A stretch of DNA of 6,989 nt, from the NCBI GenBank assembly GCA_900551345.1, contig URVP01000076.1:1-6989 (forward strand). The letters are read 5' to 3'. The notes below the pieces were generated by a model. The model had not been told where the DNA came from. It did not search any database and was given only the letters and a program-made list of their open reading frames with translations. This stretch comes from an uncultured Eubacteriales bacterium (lineage in GTDB: Bacteria; Bacillota; Clostridia; Monoglobales; UMGS1388). Position numbers and translations under genes: made by a program. Below are positions 1 to 6,797 of the stretch, piece by piece. Numbering within the stretch: position 1 is the stretch's first letter; every line of letters starts with the position of its first letter.

Positions 1-1767
1 ACCCGGAGTGTTTTGCCTTGCAGCATAAAGATTAATAAGCTGATCTGCCATATCCGCACAGGCTTTTTTAACCTTTTGCTTAGTTTTGAACCACTCGGTG
101 CCGTTAAGCTTGTTAAGTTTAACTTTTGACGCATCTTTTCCGATGTATTTATACACCGAATCAAGCTGTGTTGCAGGAATGTAAAGCATGTCGGTACCCG
201 AATACTGAAGCTGAAGATAATCTCCCGACGCTCCATCTATTTCAAGCTGTTTCATTCCCACAAACTTACCTATACCGTGTGCCTGATGCACCACATAATC
301 GCCCACATTCAAATCGCTGTAACTCATTATTCGCTGCTGATTGCTCTTAGGGGGTCTGCGGACAGTCTTTTTATGAGAGCCGAAAATTTCCCTGTCAGTT
401 ATTAAAGCAGTGGAAATAATAGGATATTCAAACCCTTTTGACAACTCGCCTGCCGTAACAAACACTTCACCTTTAACGGGCAGGGTGTCAAGCTCTGATT
501 TATAAACTGCTATTATACCCTTTTCCGTAAGTTCGTCTGCAATGTGGCTTGCTTTCATATTACTGCCGGCAAGGATAACCGTACTGTATTTATTGTCTTT
601 ATAGTACTTAACCGCATCGTAAAACAGCTCCGGACTGCCGTGAAATGAGTTTTGCGACTTGGAAGTTATGCTTGATACAGCCGCCGGGCGATAGTCGGGT
701 GACGAATGGGAAATAGCCGAAATGCCAACAAGCCTTTTTTCAAGACGGGTAACCATAGCGTGATACGGATACAGATATGTCCCCTTCATCTTAGGAACGG
801 AAACGCTTTCAATTGCGCTTTTAATCATCTCTTCCGTTGAAACCTTAGACGCTTTATATGCCTCGGAAATTCTCTTAGGTTCTATCCAAACCACAAGAGC
901 GTCCGGCATATGGTCGGCAATTGTGGGAATGGTATCATACACCGCAGGAATATATTTATCTATAGACGGGAAATAAATTTTCTGTTCCAGTTTCTCCCTG
1001 TCACGGTTTAAAACCTCTGACTCGGCTTTGTTCTTCTTTATAAGCTCGATAAGTTCAAGCCTTTTTTCGTCCGTAAGAATAAGCTCACGGGAAGGGGTGA
1101 TTTCAGCTTTGTCCACCTTATCCAAAGAACGCTGGCTGAGCACATCAAAAATTCGTATAGAGTCAACCTCACTGTCCCAAAGCTCCACACGGTATGCCTC
1201 ATCACCGGAAAGGGGGAAAAAGTCGATTATTCCTCCTCTTACGGCAAACTGACCTCTGCCCTCAACAGACTCCTCACGAGAGTATCCCATGGAGATAAAC
1301 TTTTCGATAAAGCCGTCCTCTATCTCTTTTCCGACTTCAAAACAAAGAGTGTTATTTTCAAAATCCTCCTTGGGCAGGGTGGGCTGAATAAGAGCGTTCA
1401 CCGTTGTTACCACAAAGGGATTTTTATTTTTTGAAATATATTCAAGTGTTTTAATACGCTTTGCTGTTATATCTTTAAAAGACGCTTCTATATCGTGGAA
1501 TATAAATTCTTTTTCGGGGAAAAATTCACCCTCACCGGACAATTCGTTTATATCATGAAGCACCGACTGAGCGGCAACCCCGTCAGCGCATACGGCAAGC
1601 AGGGGCATATTAAGATTTTTCCACAAGCAAAAAATAAGGTGTACCGCCGCCGCTTCCGACACGCCCACAACATTTGAAGGCAGCACACCTTTTTTAATAT
1701 AATCGATTAAATTTTTATATTCCTCCATACCGTTAAGCATACGGGAGAGGACTTTTAAATCATTCAT
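1..1767 (-). CDS. mfd: Transcription-repair coupling factor Mfd, N-terminal 589 codons (cut by window edge)
   Basis: Mfd is a DNA translocase that removes RNA polymerase stalled at lesions and recruits UvrA to start nucleotide excision repair. I translated this frame by hand; it is open from ATG 1767-1765 to base 1. The N-terminal part is the UvrB-like module. Its signature GQFAVRGGIIDFFP begins at residue 172, followed by YRVELWDSEVDSIRIFD; R177, R193 and W197 appear to match the UvrA-contacting positions known in E. coli Mfd (alignment from memory). The CarD-like RNA-polymerase-interacting domain starts near residue 485, with VGDYVVHQAHGIGKFVGM from 488. The usual length is about 1150-1180 residues, so the helicase/translocase and C-terminal domains lie outside the window; this is not a biological truncation. 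An AGG at 1777-1775 sits 7 nt before the start, and pth ends 53 bp upstream, a common gene order in Bacillota. No frameshift was seen. Confidence 0.95.
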   Translation of the reverse strand, partial: MNDLKVLSRMLNGMEEYKNLIDYIKKGVLPSNVVGVSEAAAVHLIFCLWKNLNMPLLAVCADGVAAQSVLHDINELSGEGEFFPEKEFIFHDIEASFKDITAKRIKTLEYISKNKNPFVVTTVNALIQPTLPKEDFENNTLCFEVGKEIEDGFIEKFISMGYSREESVEGRGQFAVRGGIIDFFPLSGDEAYRVELWDSEVDSIRIFDVLSQRSLDKVDKAEITPSRELILTDEKRLELIELIKKNKAESEVLNRDREKLEQKIYFPSIDKYIPAVYDTIPTIADHMPDALVVWIEPKRISEAYKASKVSTEEMIKSAIESVSVPKMKGTYLYPYHAMVTRLEKRLVGISAISHSSPDYRPAAVSSITSKSQNSFHGSPELFYDAVKYYKDNKYSTVILAGSNMKASHIADELTEKGIIAVYKSELDTLPVKGEVFVTAGELSKGFEYPIISTALITDREIFGSHKKTVRRPPKSNQQRIMSYSDLNVGDYVVHQAHGIGKFVGMKQLEIDGASGDYLQLQYSGTDMLYIPATQLDSVYKYIGKDASKVKLNKLNGTEWFKTKQKVKKACADMADQLINLYAARQNTPG

Positions 1768-1820
1768 TGCTTTACCTGTGCCTTTCTTTCGGCTGAATAT
1801 ATAAGGCCACACACGGGCGG

Positions 1821-2375
1821 TCAGTTATATAGGTTCATAGCCTTTTCCACACCCGAAGATATTATAGTCTCTGCAATCATAGGCATCTTCTTTGCAATCT
1901 CCACAAGCTGTTTTACTTCCTCTTTGCCAAGCTTACCCAGCACAAAATCCACCATGTCCCCATTATCTTTATGAGAAATACCTATGCGTACACGGACAAA
2001 TTCTTCCGAGTTAAGCTGATAAATAATACTTTTAATCCCATTATGACCTGCCGAACTGCCCTTAGGTCTTATTCGCAGCGTACCTACGGGGAGTGCTGCT
2101 TCATCATACACAACTATAATATTCTTAACGGGGATTTTATAATACTCCGAAATTTCACGGATTGATTCTCCGCTCAAATTCATATATGTCTGGGGCTTTG
2201 CCAATATCACTCGCTCGCCGGCTATTTCACATTCGCCCACAAGAGCTTTGTGCTTAACCTTTTTCACCTTTGCACCGTAATATGCGGCAATGGCGTCAAG
2301 CATTTCAAACCCCACATTGTGACGGGTGTTAACATATTTTAAACCCGGATTTCCCAGTCCTGCTATAAGATACAT
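1821..2375 (-). CDS. pth: Peptidyl-tRNA hydrolase (Pth, bacterial type)
   Basis: This cytoplasmic enzyme cleaves the ester bond of peptidyl-tRNAs that drop off ribosomes, recycling the tRNA. The 184-residue product has the usual length. It opens with MYLIAGLGNPG and TRHNVGF. The residues expected for the active site are all present: N9, H19 (catalytic His), N66 in PQTYMNLSG, D91 in VVYDEAALPVG and N112 in GSSAGHNG. The acidic pair is Asp-Glu rather than the Asp-Asp of Bacillus; E. coli Pth also has Asp-Glu, so activity is expected. The C-terminal motif VDFVLGKL is present. The ribosome binding site GAGAGGA lies about 11 nt before the ATG, slightly far. It sits 26 bp after dtd and 53 bp before mfd, so it groups with a translation quality-control neighbour upstream and the usual mfd downstream. 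Confidence 0.97.
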   Translation of the reverse strand: MYLIAGLGNPGLKYVNTRHNVGFEMLDAIAAYYGAKVKKVKHKALVGECEIAGERVILAKPQTYMNLSGESIREISEYYKIPVKNIIVVYDEAALPVGTLRIRPKGSSAGHNGIKSIIYQLNSEEFVRVRIGISHKDNGDMVDFVLGKLGKEEVKQLVEIAKKMPMIAETIISSGVEKAMNLYN

Positions 2376-2401
2376 AAAACTAAAATTCCTCTCTGTTGTT
2401 A

Positions 2402-2836
2402 TCAGTCGCCCAGTATTACGGTAAAAGGTCCGTCATTTTCCAACTCAACCTTCATATACTCGCCAAATAAGCCGTGTCTTACGGCTTTAAATTTATCTTT
2501 TGAATATTCTAAAAAATGCTCATATATTTCTTCTGCCATTTGCGGCGGTGCGGCTTTTGTAAAGCCGGGACGATTCTTTTTGCAGTCGGCATACAATGTA
2601 AACTGAGACACCACAAGAATTTCTCCGTCCACATCGCCTATGGACAGATTTGTTTTACCCTGCTCGTCTTCAAACAGTCGAAGCCTGCTGATTTTATCTG
2701 CATATTTTTCCGCCGTTTCTTTGGTGTCTTCGCAGCCAACGCCTAAAAGTACAAGGTAACCTTTCCCTATACTGCCCACGACTTCACCGCCGACGCTGAC
2801 GCTTGCATGGTTAACTCTTTGCAAAACTATCTTCAT
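2402..2836 (-). CDS. dtd: D-aminoacyl-tRNA deacylase (Dtd)
   Basis: Dtd hydrolyses D-amino acids, and also mischarged glycine, from tRNAs, so that they do not enter protein synthesis; it acts as a cytoplasmic homodimer. The 144-residue product matches the family length of about 145. Both signature motifs are intact: SQFTL at 77-81, which forms the catalytic pocket, and NDGPFT at 134-139, whose Gly136-Pro137 forms the cis-proline chirality selector of the partner subunit. The start MKIVLQRV is typical of the family. The ribosome binding site AAAGGG (2851-2846) is 9 nt before the ATG. The gene lies 24 bp after the WYL regulator and 26 bp before pth. In many Bacillota dtd follows relA; that link is absent here. 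Confidence 0.97.
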   Translation of the reverse strand: MKIVLQRVNHASVSVGGEVVGSIGKGYLVLLGVGCEDTKETAEKYADKISRLRLFEDEQGKTNLSIGDVDGEILVVSQFTLYADCKKNRPGFTKAAPPQMAEEIYEHFLEYSKDKFKAVRHGLFGEYMKVELENDGPFTVILGD

Positions 2837-2860
2837 TATATTTTACCCTTTCTGTTCAGG

Positions 2861-3847
2861 TTATAAGTACTTTTTCTCTGCTGCTTTTATCATTTCCAGC
2901 ATTTTGTCCGATACATGCTTGGGACCTGAAATTTCGATTGCACCGCAAAAGCTGAACACCCACGCAAAAAACTGGGGGCTTACCGCAACACGCACGGATA
3001 TGCGGAACCGCTTTTCGTCAACGGAAGATATGGTGATGTCTTTACCGAAGCGGTCGATTATTACCCCTGCCATGTTATTGTCGCATATAAGGGTCACCAG
3101 TTCCTCTTTGCCGTTAAACATGCCGAACATCTTTTTTGAATATGAGCCCATATCAAACTGCTTAAAATGCTCATACCCGTCTCTTTTTTCAAATGTCAGA
3201 CGGATATTTTGCATCTTGTCCACTCTGAAATGTTTGATAAGCTGCGCATCCGAATCATAGCCGATCATATAATAGCTTTCATCATCCCAGCACAGCGCCC
3301 AGGGACTTATATGATAGTCTTCGCCGCTTCTTCTGAGCATCTTTTCTTTACTTGGCAGCCATGTTGTATATTTAAAAAGAATTGACGAATTTTCGCTTAT
3401 GGCACGATATATCTCATCAATAACAAAATATATGCTTTCGCTTGTATTTTTTATACGGTTGGCAACATAAACCTGACGGTCCAGCTGGCGTGCACCGTAA
3501 ACACTTGTAAGCCCTTCAATCTTTTTAATCAGTTCGTTACTCTTTTTATGCGTAATAAATTTAGATGACTGCACGGCGTCCACAAGAATCTTCAGTTCGG
3601 GCAGTTCAAAATCTCTCATTCCCACATAATAGCTGTATCCTTTGCACCGCCGTCCTATTATATCCATACCGAAATTGCGTAAAACCTCAATGTCATCATA
3701 CAGGCTTTTACGCTCGGCAGATATTGAATACTCCTCAAGTGCTTCGGTTATCTGAGCCAAAGTCATGGGATGCTCCTCGTCGGTACGCTCGCTTAATATA
3801 CGCATAAGATATAAAAGCTTGGCTTTTTGATTAGGTCCTTTAGGCAT
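2861..3847 (-). CDS. WYL-domain transcriptional regulator (HTH-WYL-WCX)
   Basis: This is a predicted DNA-binding regulator of the YafY/PafBC-like class. Residues about 8-65 form a winged helix-turn-helix of DeoR-like type, with LYLMRIL, a TLAQITEAL helix and SLYDDIEVLRNFG as the likely recognition region, ending in the wing GRRCKGYSYYVG. The WYL domain spans roughly 140-215. Its core is HISPWALCWDDESYYMIGYD at 179-198, followed by KHFRVDKMQNI; the Trp-Tyr-Leu triplet reads Tyr-Tyr-Met here, a normal variation. The C-terminal part, about 245-325, fits the WCX extension. Length, 328 residues, is usual for this architecture. WYL domains are thought to bind nucleic acid or nucleotide ligands; the ligand and targets here are unknown. 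The ribosome binding site AGGTGA (3859-3854) is 6 nt before the ATG and just past the rarA stop, suggesting coupled translation. No specific gene name can be assigned. Confidence 0.9.
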   Translation of the reverse strand: MPKGPNQKAKLLYLMRILSERTDEEHPMTLAQITEALEEYSISAERKSLYDDIEVLRNFGMDIIGRRCKGYSYYVGMRDFELPELKILVDAVQSSKFITHKKSNELIKKIEGLTSVYGARQLDRQVYVANRIKNTSESIYFVIDEIYRAISENSSILFKYTTWLPSKEKMLRRSGEDYHISPWALCWDDESYYMIGYDSDAQLIKHFRVDKMQNIRLTFEKRDGYEHFKQFDMGSYSKKMFGMFNGKEELVTLICDNNMAGVIIDRFGKDITISSVDEKRFRISVRVAVSPQFFAWVFSFCGAIEISGPKHVSDKMLEMIKAAEKKYL

Positions 3848-3860
3848 ATTTATTCACCTG

Positions 3861-5129
3861 TTATTTATTATTTTTAATACCTTTCCAATACTCCTCTATT
3901 CCCTGTTCAAACTTATTGCCCTGAGGTTTGTAATACTCAGCATTTTTAAGTATGTCGGGCAGATATTGCTGCTTAACATAGTTATTGGGATATGAGTGAG
4001 GATATTTATATTCAACGGCACGGCCCAGCTTTTGGGCGCCGCTGTAATGTCCGTCACGGAGATGGGCAGGTATTTCACCCATCTTTCCCGAAGAAATATC
4101 CGACAACGCCGCATCTATTGCCGTTATTGCGGAATTGGATTTAGGCGCTGTAGCAAGCAGCAAAACCGCCTGTGCAAGAGGAATCCGTGCTTCGGGAAAA
4201 CCCAGCTGCATTGCACAGTCAACACAGGATTTGACAATGGTTATTGCCATGGGATACGCAAGTCCTATATCCTCCGCAGCGATAACCATAAGCCGTCTGC
4301 AAATTGACACAAGGTCATCGGCAGAAACCAGCCGAGCAAGATAATGCACGGCGGCGTCCGGGTCACTGCCTCTGATAGACTTTTGAAAAGCGCTTAATAT
4401 ATCATAATGATTATCGCCAAGCTTGTCATAATTCATCGCCTGTTTTTGACTGGCTTGTTCGGCAGTGTCAAGGTCTATTTCAATCTTTTTATTTTTGGGC
4501 ATGGTATTTACGGCTGCAATTTCAAGAGCGTTTATCCCTCTCCTTACATCGCCGTTTGCCATGCGTGCAATATGCTCCAAAGCATCGCTTTGAATAATTA
4601 TTTCACAGCCCAGTTTTTGCTCAAGAAGGGTGATAGCACGGCTTAGTGCTTCTTTAATGTCATCACTGTCCACCGGTTTGAATTCAAAAACCGTACTTCG
4701 GCTGAGAATGGCGTTGTACACATAAAAATAAGGATTTTCCGTAGTGCTGGCAATAAGAGTAATATCGCCGGTTTCTATAAATTCCAGCAGTGACTGCTGC
4801 TGTTTTTTATTAAAGTTCTGTATTTCATCAAGATATAAAAGAATTCCGTTTTCAGTGCCGAATCCGCCGATACCTGCTATTATGTTTTTTATATCCGATA
4901 CAGAGGCGGTGGTGGCATTCAGTTTATAAAACCGTTTGTCGGTAGACTTGGCGGCAATGTTGGCAACCGTAGTTTTGCCGGTACCCGAAGGGCCGTAAAA
5001 AATCATGTTGGACAGATTACCGCTTTCTATCATTCGTCTTAAAAGTCTGCCGCTGCCTATAATGTGCTTTTGTCCCACAACTTCGTCAAGAGATGACGGT
5101 CTTATTTCATCTGCCAGCGGTTTGGACAT
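3861..5129 (-). CDS. rarA: Replication-associated recombination ATPase RarA (MgsA)
   Basis: RarA is an AAA+ ATPase of the clamp-loader-like family (MgsA in E. coli, WRNIP1 in eukaryotes) that acts at stalled replication forks and binds single-stranded DNA-binding protein. The 422-residue product has the family's usual length. Visible motifs in order are Walker A GPSGTGKTT at 46-54, Walker B LLYLDEIQ at 97-104, sensor 1 STTENP at 128-133, the arginine-finger region LSRS at 142-145 and the sensor 2 segment GDVRRGINALE at 193-203. The C-terminal half, with AAEDIGLAYP and GEIPAHLRDGHY, is the RarA-specific tetramerisation region. Walker B is followed by Gln where many homologues have His; I do not expect loss of function. 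The ribosome binding site AAGGA (5145-5141) is 11 nt before the ATG and overlaps the pncB stop codon. The gene starts 14 bp after pncB and ends 13 bp before the WYL regulator. Confidence 0.96.
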   Translation of the reverse strand: MSKPLADEIRPSSLDEVVGQKHIIGSGRLLRRMIESGNLSNMIFYGPSGTGKTTVANIAAKSTDKRFYKLNATTASVSDIKNIIAGIGGFGTENGILLYLDEIQNFNKKQQQSLLEFIETGDITLIASTTENPYFYVYNAILSRSTVFEFKPVDSDDIKEALSRAITLLEQKLGCEIIIQSDALEHIARMANGDVRRGINALEIAAVNTMPKNKKIEIDLDTAEQASQKQAMNYDKLGDNHYDILSAFQKSIRGSDPDAAVHYLARLVSADDLVSICRRLMVIAAEDIGLAYPMAITIVKSCVDCAMQLGFPEARIPLAQAVLLLATAPKSNSAITAIDAALSDISSGKMGEIPAHLRDGHYSGAQKLGRAVEYKYPHSYPNNYVKQQYLPDILKNAEYYKPQGNKFEQGIEEYWKGIKNNK

Positions 5130-5143
5130 ATCTTTTCACATCC

Positions 5144-6589
5144 TTATTTTTTCTTTCCGGGCTTTGAATCAAGCAGTTTCTGCTTTTCTTTCCAAAGTTT
5201 GCGGGAAAGGTCAACATAGTATTCGTGAGGATTTTCAAAACGGGTTACCTCGTCCCACAAAGTATTTACCTGATTTTTGCAGTACTCTTTAACAGTTTCC
5301 AAGTCGGGACATCGATACACGCATTTTCCCTTGCTGAATATTTTTTTAAGCAATGGTTTTGCTTCATAATCACTTACAAGCTGCTTTTTCCATGTATGCT
5401 CCGGGTCAAACAATTCATAGGGTTTTGAATTGTCTATACGCTCACCGTGGAGTGTAACAACATCTGCAATAGCCTTTCCCGTTTCTTTGGAAAAGAGTCT
5501 GTAAACCGATTTAAAGCAAGGAGTTGTAATCTTACCCACATTTTCGCTAAGCTTTATTTTAGGAATGATTTTTCCCTCTTTTTCTATTGCGGCAAGCTTA
5601 TAAACGCCGCCGAAAACGGGTTCGGAACGGGAGGTTATAAGCCTTTCCCCCACACCGAAAGAATCTATGCATGCACCCTGACTGATAATGTCTCTGATGA
5701 TAAATTCGTCAAGAGAGTTGGACACGCATATCTGACAATCCTTCATATCGTTTTCGTCAAATGCGGCTCTGATTTTTTTGGTAAGATATGTTATATCGCC
5801 GCTGTCAATGCGTATTCCTTTAAGCCTTTTACCCATCGGCAAAAGTACTTCTTTATGAATACGGATTGCATTGGGCAGACCGCTTTTAAGCACATTGTAT
5901 GTGTCAATAAGAAGTGTACAATTATCAGGATAAGTCCGGGCATATGCCTCAAATGCTTCATATTCAGAATCAAACAGCTGAACCCAGCTGTGTGCCATGG
6001 TACCCAGTGCAGGGATTTTGTACTCTTTATCGGAAATGGTGCAGGCTGTACCTATACAGCCGCCTATATAAGCTGCTCTTGCTCCGAAAATTGCACCGTC
6101 ATACCCCTGAGCTCGTCTTGAACCGAACTCCATAACCGCTCTGCCGTCCGCCGCACGGACTATTCTGTTTGCCTTGGTGGCAATAAGGCTTTGATGATTA
6201 ACCGTAAGGAGTATCATAGTTTCCACAAACTGTGCCTGAATTACAGGGCCTTTTACTATTACAAGGGGTTCGTTGGGGAATACGGGGGTTCCTTCCTCCA
6301 CCGCCCACACATCACATTCAAATTTGAAGTTTGAAAGATATTTAAGAAATTTTTCAGAAAAAAGCTTTTTACTTCTTAAATATTCAATGTCCTCATCTGT
6401 AAAACGCAGATTTTCGATATATTCGATCATCTGTTCCAGTCCGGCGGTGATGGCAAAGCTGCCGCCGCAGGGATTGTTACGGTAAAACATGTCAAAGATA
6501 ACAGTTTGGTTAGTCGGGTTCTTGAAATAACCCTGCATCATGGTCAGTTCATAGAGATCAGTGAGCAGAGTAAGATTGTTTGCTCTCAT
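5144..6589 (-). CDS. pncB: Nicotinate phosphoribosyltransferase (PncB)
   Basis: PncB makes nicotinate mononucleotide from nicotinate and PRPP with ATP hydrolysis, the entry step of Preiss-Handler NAD salvage in the cytoplasm. The chosen start gives 481 residues, normal for the Bacillota type. The N-terminus LLTDLYELTMMQGYF (8-22) is a family hallmark. MEFGSRRAQGYDGA (153-166), GTMAHSW (196-202) with H200 as the likely phosphorylated histidine, RIDSGD (260-265) and DSFGVGERLITS (309-320) form the substrate and phosphate-binding core. An in-frame ATG at 6643 would add 18 residues, but AAGGAG at 6602-6597 stands 7 nt before the ATG at 6589, and homology begins right there. It is the first gene of the minus-strand series, behind a near-consensus promoter and a leader of about 135 nt carrying an inverted repeat. 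The product ends in a lysine-rich tail, KPGKKK. Confidence 0.96.
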   Translation of the reverse strand: MRANNLTLLTDLYELTMMQGYFKNPTNQTVIFDMFYRNNPCGGSFAITAGLEQMIEYIENLRFTDEDIEYLRSKKLFSEKFLKYLSNFKFECDVWAVEEGTPVFPNEPLVIVKGPVIQAQFVETMILLTVNHQSLIATKANRIVRAADGRAVMEFGSRRAQGYDGAIFGARAAYIGGCIGTACTISDKEYKIPALGTMAHSWVQLFDSEYEAFEAYARTYPDNCTLLIDTYNVLKSGLPNAIRIHKEVLLPMGKRLKGIRIDSGDITYLTKKIRAAFDENDMKDCQICVSNSLDEFIIRDIISQGACIDSFGVGERLITSRSEPVFGGVYKLAAIEKEGKIIPKIKLSENVGKITTPCFKSVYRLFSKETGKAIADVVTLHGERIDNSKPYELFDPEHTWKKQLVSDYEAKPLLKKIFSKGKCVYRCPDLETVKEYCKNQVNTLWDEVTRFENPHEYYVDLSRKLWKEKQKLLDSKPGKKK

Positions 6590-6596
6590 ATAATGT

Positions 6597-6602
6597 CTCC
6601 TT
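6597..6602 (-). promoter_or_regulatory. Ribosome binding site that decides the pncB start
   Basis: On the minus strand AAGGAG stands 7 nt before the ATG at 6589. The upstream in-frame ATG at 6643 has no comparable site and falls inside the inverted repeat, so 6589 is preferred. Confidence 0.85.
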
Positions 6603-6636
6603 CTATAAATACTACTGCAGCAAATATAAATCAACG

Positions 6637-6669
6637 GATGCATTTACCGGTATTTTACGTGAATGCATC
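6637..6669. repeat. Imperfect inverted repeat in the pncB leader, possible operator
   Basis: The arms GATGCATTTAC (6637-6647) and GTGAATGCATC (6659-6669) pair over 11 positions with one mismatch, around an 11-nt spacer. The outer 8 bp of each arm (GATGCATT and AATGCATC) are exact. Each arm also contains the self-palindrome ATGCAT, and an 8-bp palindrome TACCGGTA (6645-6652) begins within the left arm. It lies roughly 55-90 nt downstream of the predicted pncB transcription start. It could be a repressor site or an RNA stem. In the pncB transcript the single mismatch would be C against A. I do not recognise it as the site of a known NAD-gene regulator. Confidence 0.5.
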
Positions 6670-6711
6670 AGAAATTTATTATTTGGTTTGTTAGATACAA
6701 TTTTTTGCTTA

Positions 6712-6740
6712 TTGCTTTATTATATGAAGAATTATATTAT
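6712..6740 (+). promoter_or_regulatory. Candidate promoter for the antiporter gene
   Basis: TTGCTT (6712-6717) and TATTAT (6735-6740) are 17 bp apart. This would start transcription near 6747, about 51 nt before the ATG at 6798. The match is weaker than that of the opposing promoter, and AT-rich sequence yields such matches by chance, so confidence is moderate. Its -10 element shares two bases with the -10 element of the minus-strand promoter. Confidence 0.45.
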
Positions 6741-6759
6741 AAAAAGGAATTTGTTTCAA
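6731..6759 (-). promoter_or_regulatory. Sigma-A-type promoter for the pncB-mfd gene series
   Basis: On the minus strand a -35 element TTGAAA (6759-6754) is separated by 17 bp from a perfect -10 element TATAAT (6736-6731). The expected start of transcription is near 6724, giving a leader of about 135 nt before pncB. It is the best promoter match I found on the minus strand. I looked in the short gaps inside the series and saw no comparable second promoter, so the whole series probably depends mainly on this one. Confidence 0.75.
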
Positions 6760-6797
6760 TAAATCTTTATTAAATTGTATTTATTGGAGGGGCATAT

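Larger units (their letters stand above)
1..6724 (-). other. Predicted transcription unit pncB-rarA-WYL-dtd-pth-mfd
   Basis: Six same-strand genes follow each other with gaps of 14, 13, 24, 26 and 53 bp and no GC-rich stem with a T-run between them. The ribosome binding site of rarA overlaps the pncB stop, and that of the regulator sits just past the rarA stop, which suggests translational coupling. The start is taken from the promoter at 6759-6731; the end lies beyond the window in mfd or later. Weak internal promoters inside the coding regions cannot be excluded. Confidence 0.7.

Noticed and set aside
101..104. DEIQ in place of DEIH after Walker B of RarA (residue numbers) as a possible defect
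   Set aside because: The catalytic Asp and Glu are intact, the rest of the AAA+ motifs are complete, and Gln at this place seems tolerated in clostridial homologues from memory.
1..1767. Mfd lacking its translocase domains as a possible short variant
   Set aside because: The frame is still open at base 1, so the missing part is simply outside the window.
1798..1831. Seven-bp inverted repeat (TATATAA / TTATATA) around the pth stop, as a possible terminator between pth and mfd
   Set aside because: The arms are only A and T with a 20-nt spacer and no following T-run, so a stable terminator is unlikely; chance pairing in AT-rich DNA explains it.
2904..3260. A 118-codon plus-strand open frame inside the WYL gene
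   Set aside because: It is antisense to a complete gene with clear domain motifs and shows no recognisable family of its own.
5447..6121. A 224-codon plus-strand open frame inside pncB
   Set aside because: It is antisense to a firmly identified gene, its translation resembles no protein family I know, and it has the Cys/Tyr/Phe-rich look of a reverse-strand shadow.
6590..6643. Upstream in-frame start that would extend PncB by 18 residues
   Set aside because: It lacks a good ribosome binding site, the extra residues do not resemble PncB N-termini, and a strong site precedes the ATG at 6589.
6688..6700. Short palindrome-like TTGTTAGATACAA upstream of the antiporter promoter
   Set aside because: Only four bases pair at each end and such matches are frequent in AT-rich sequence.
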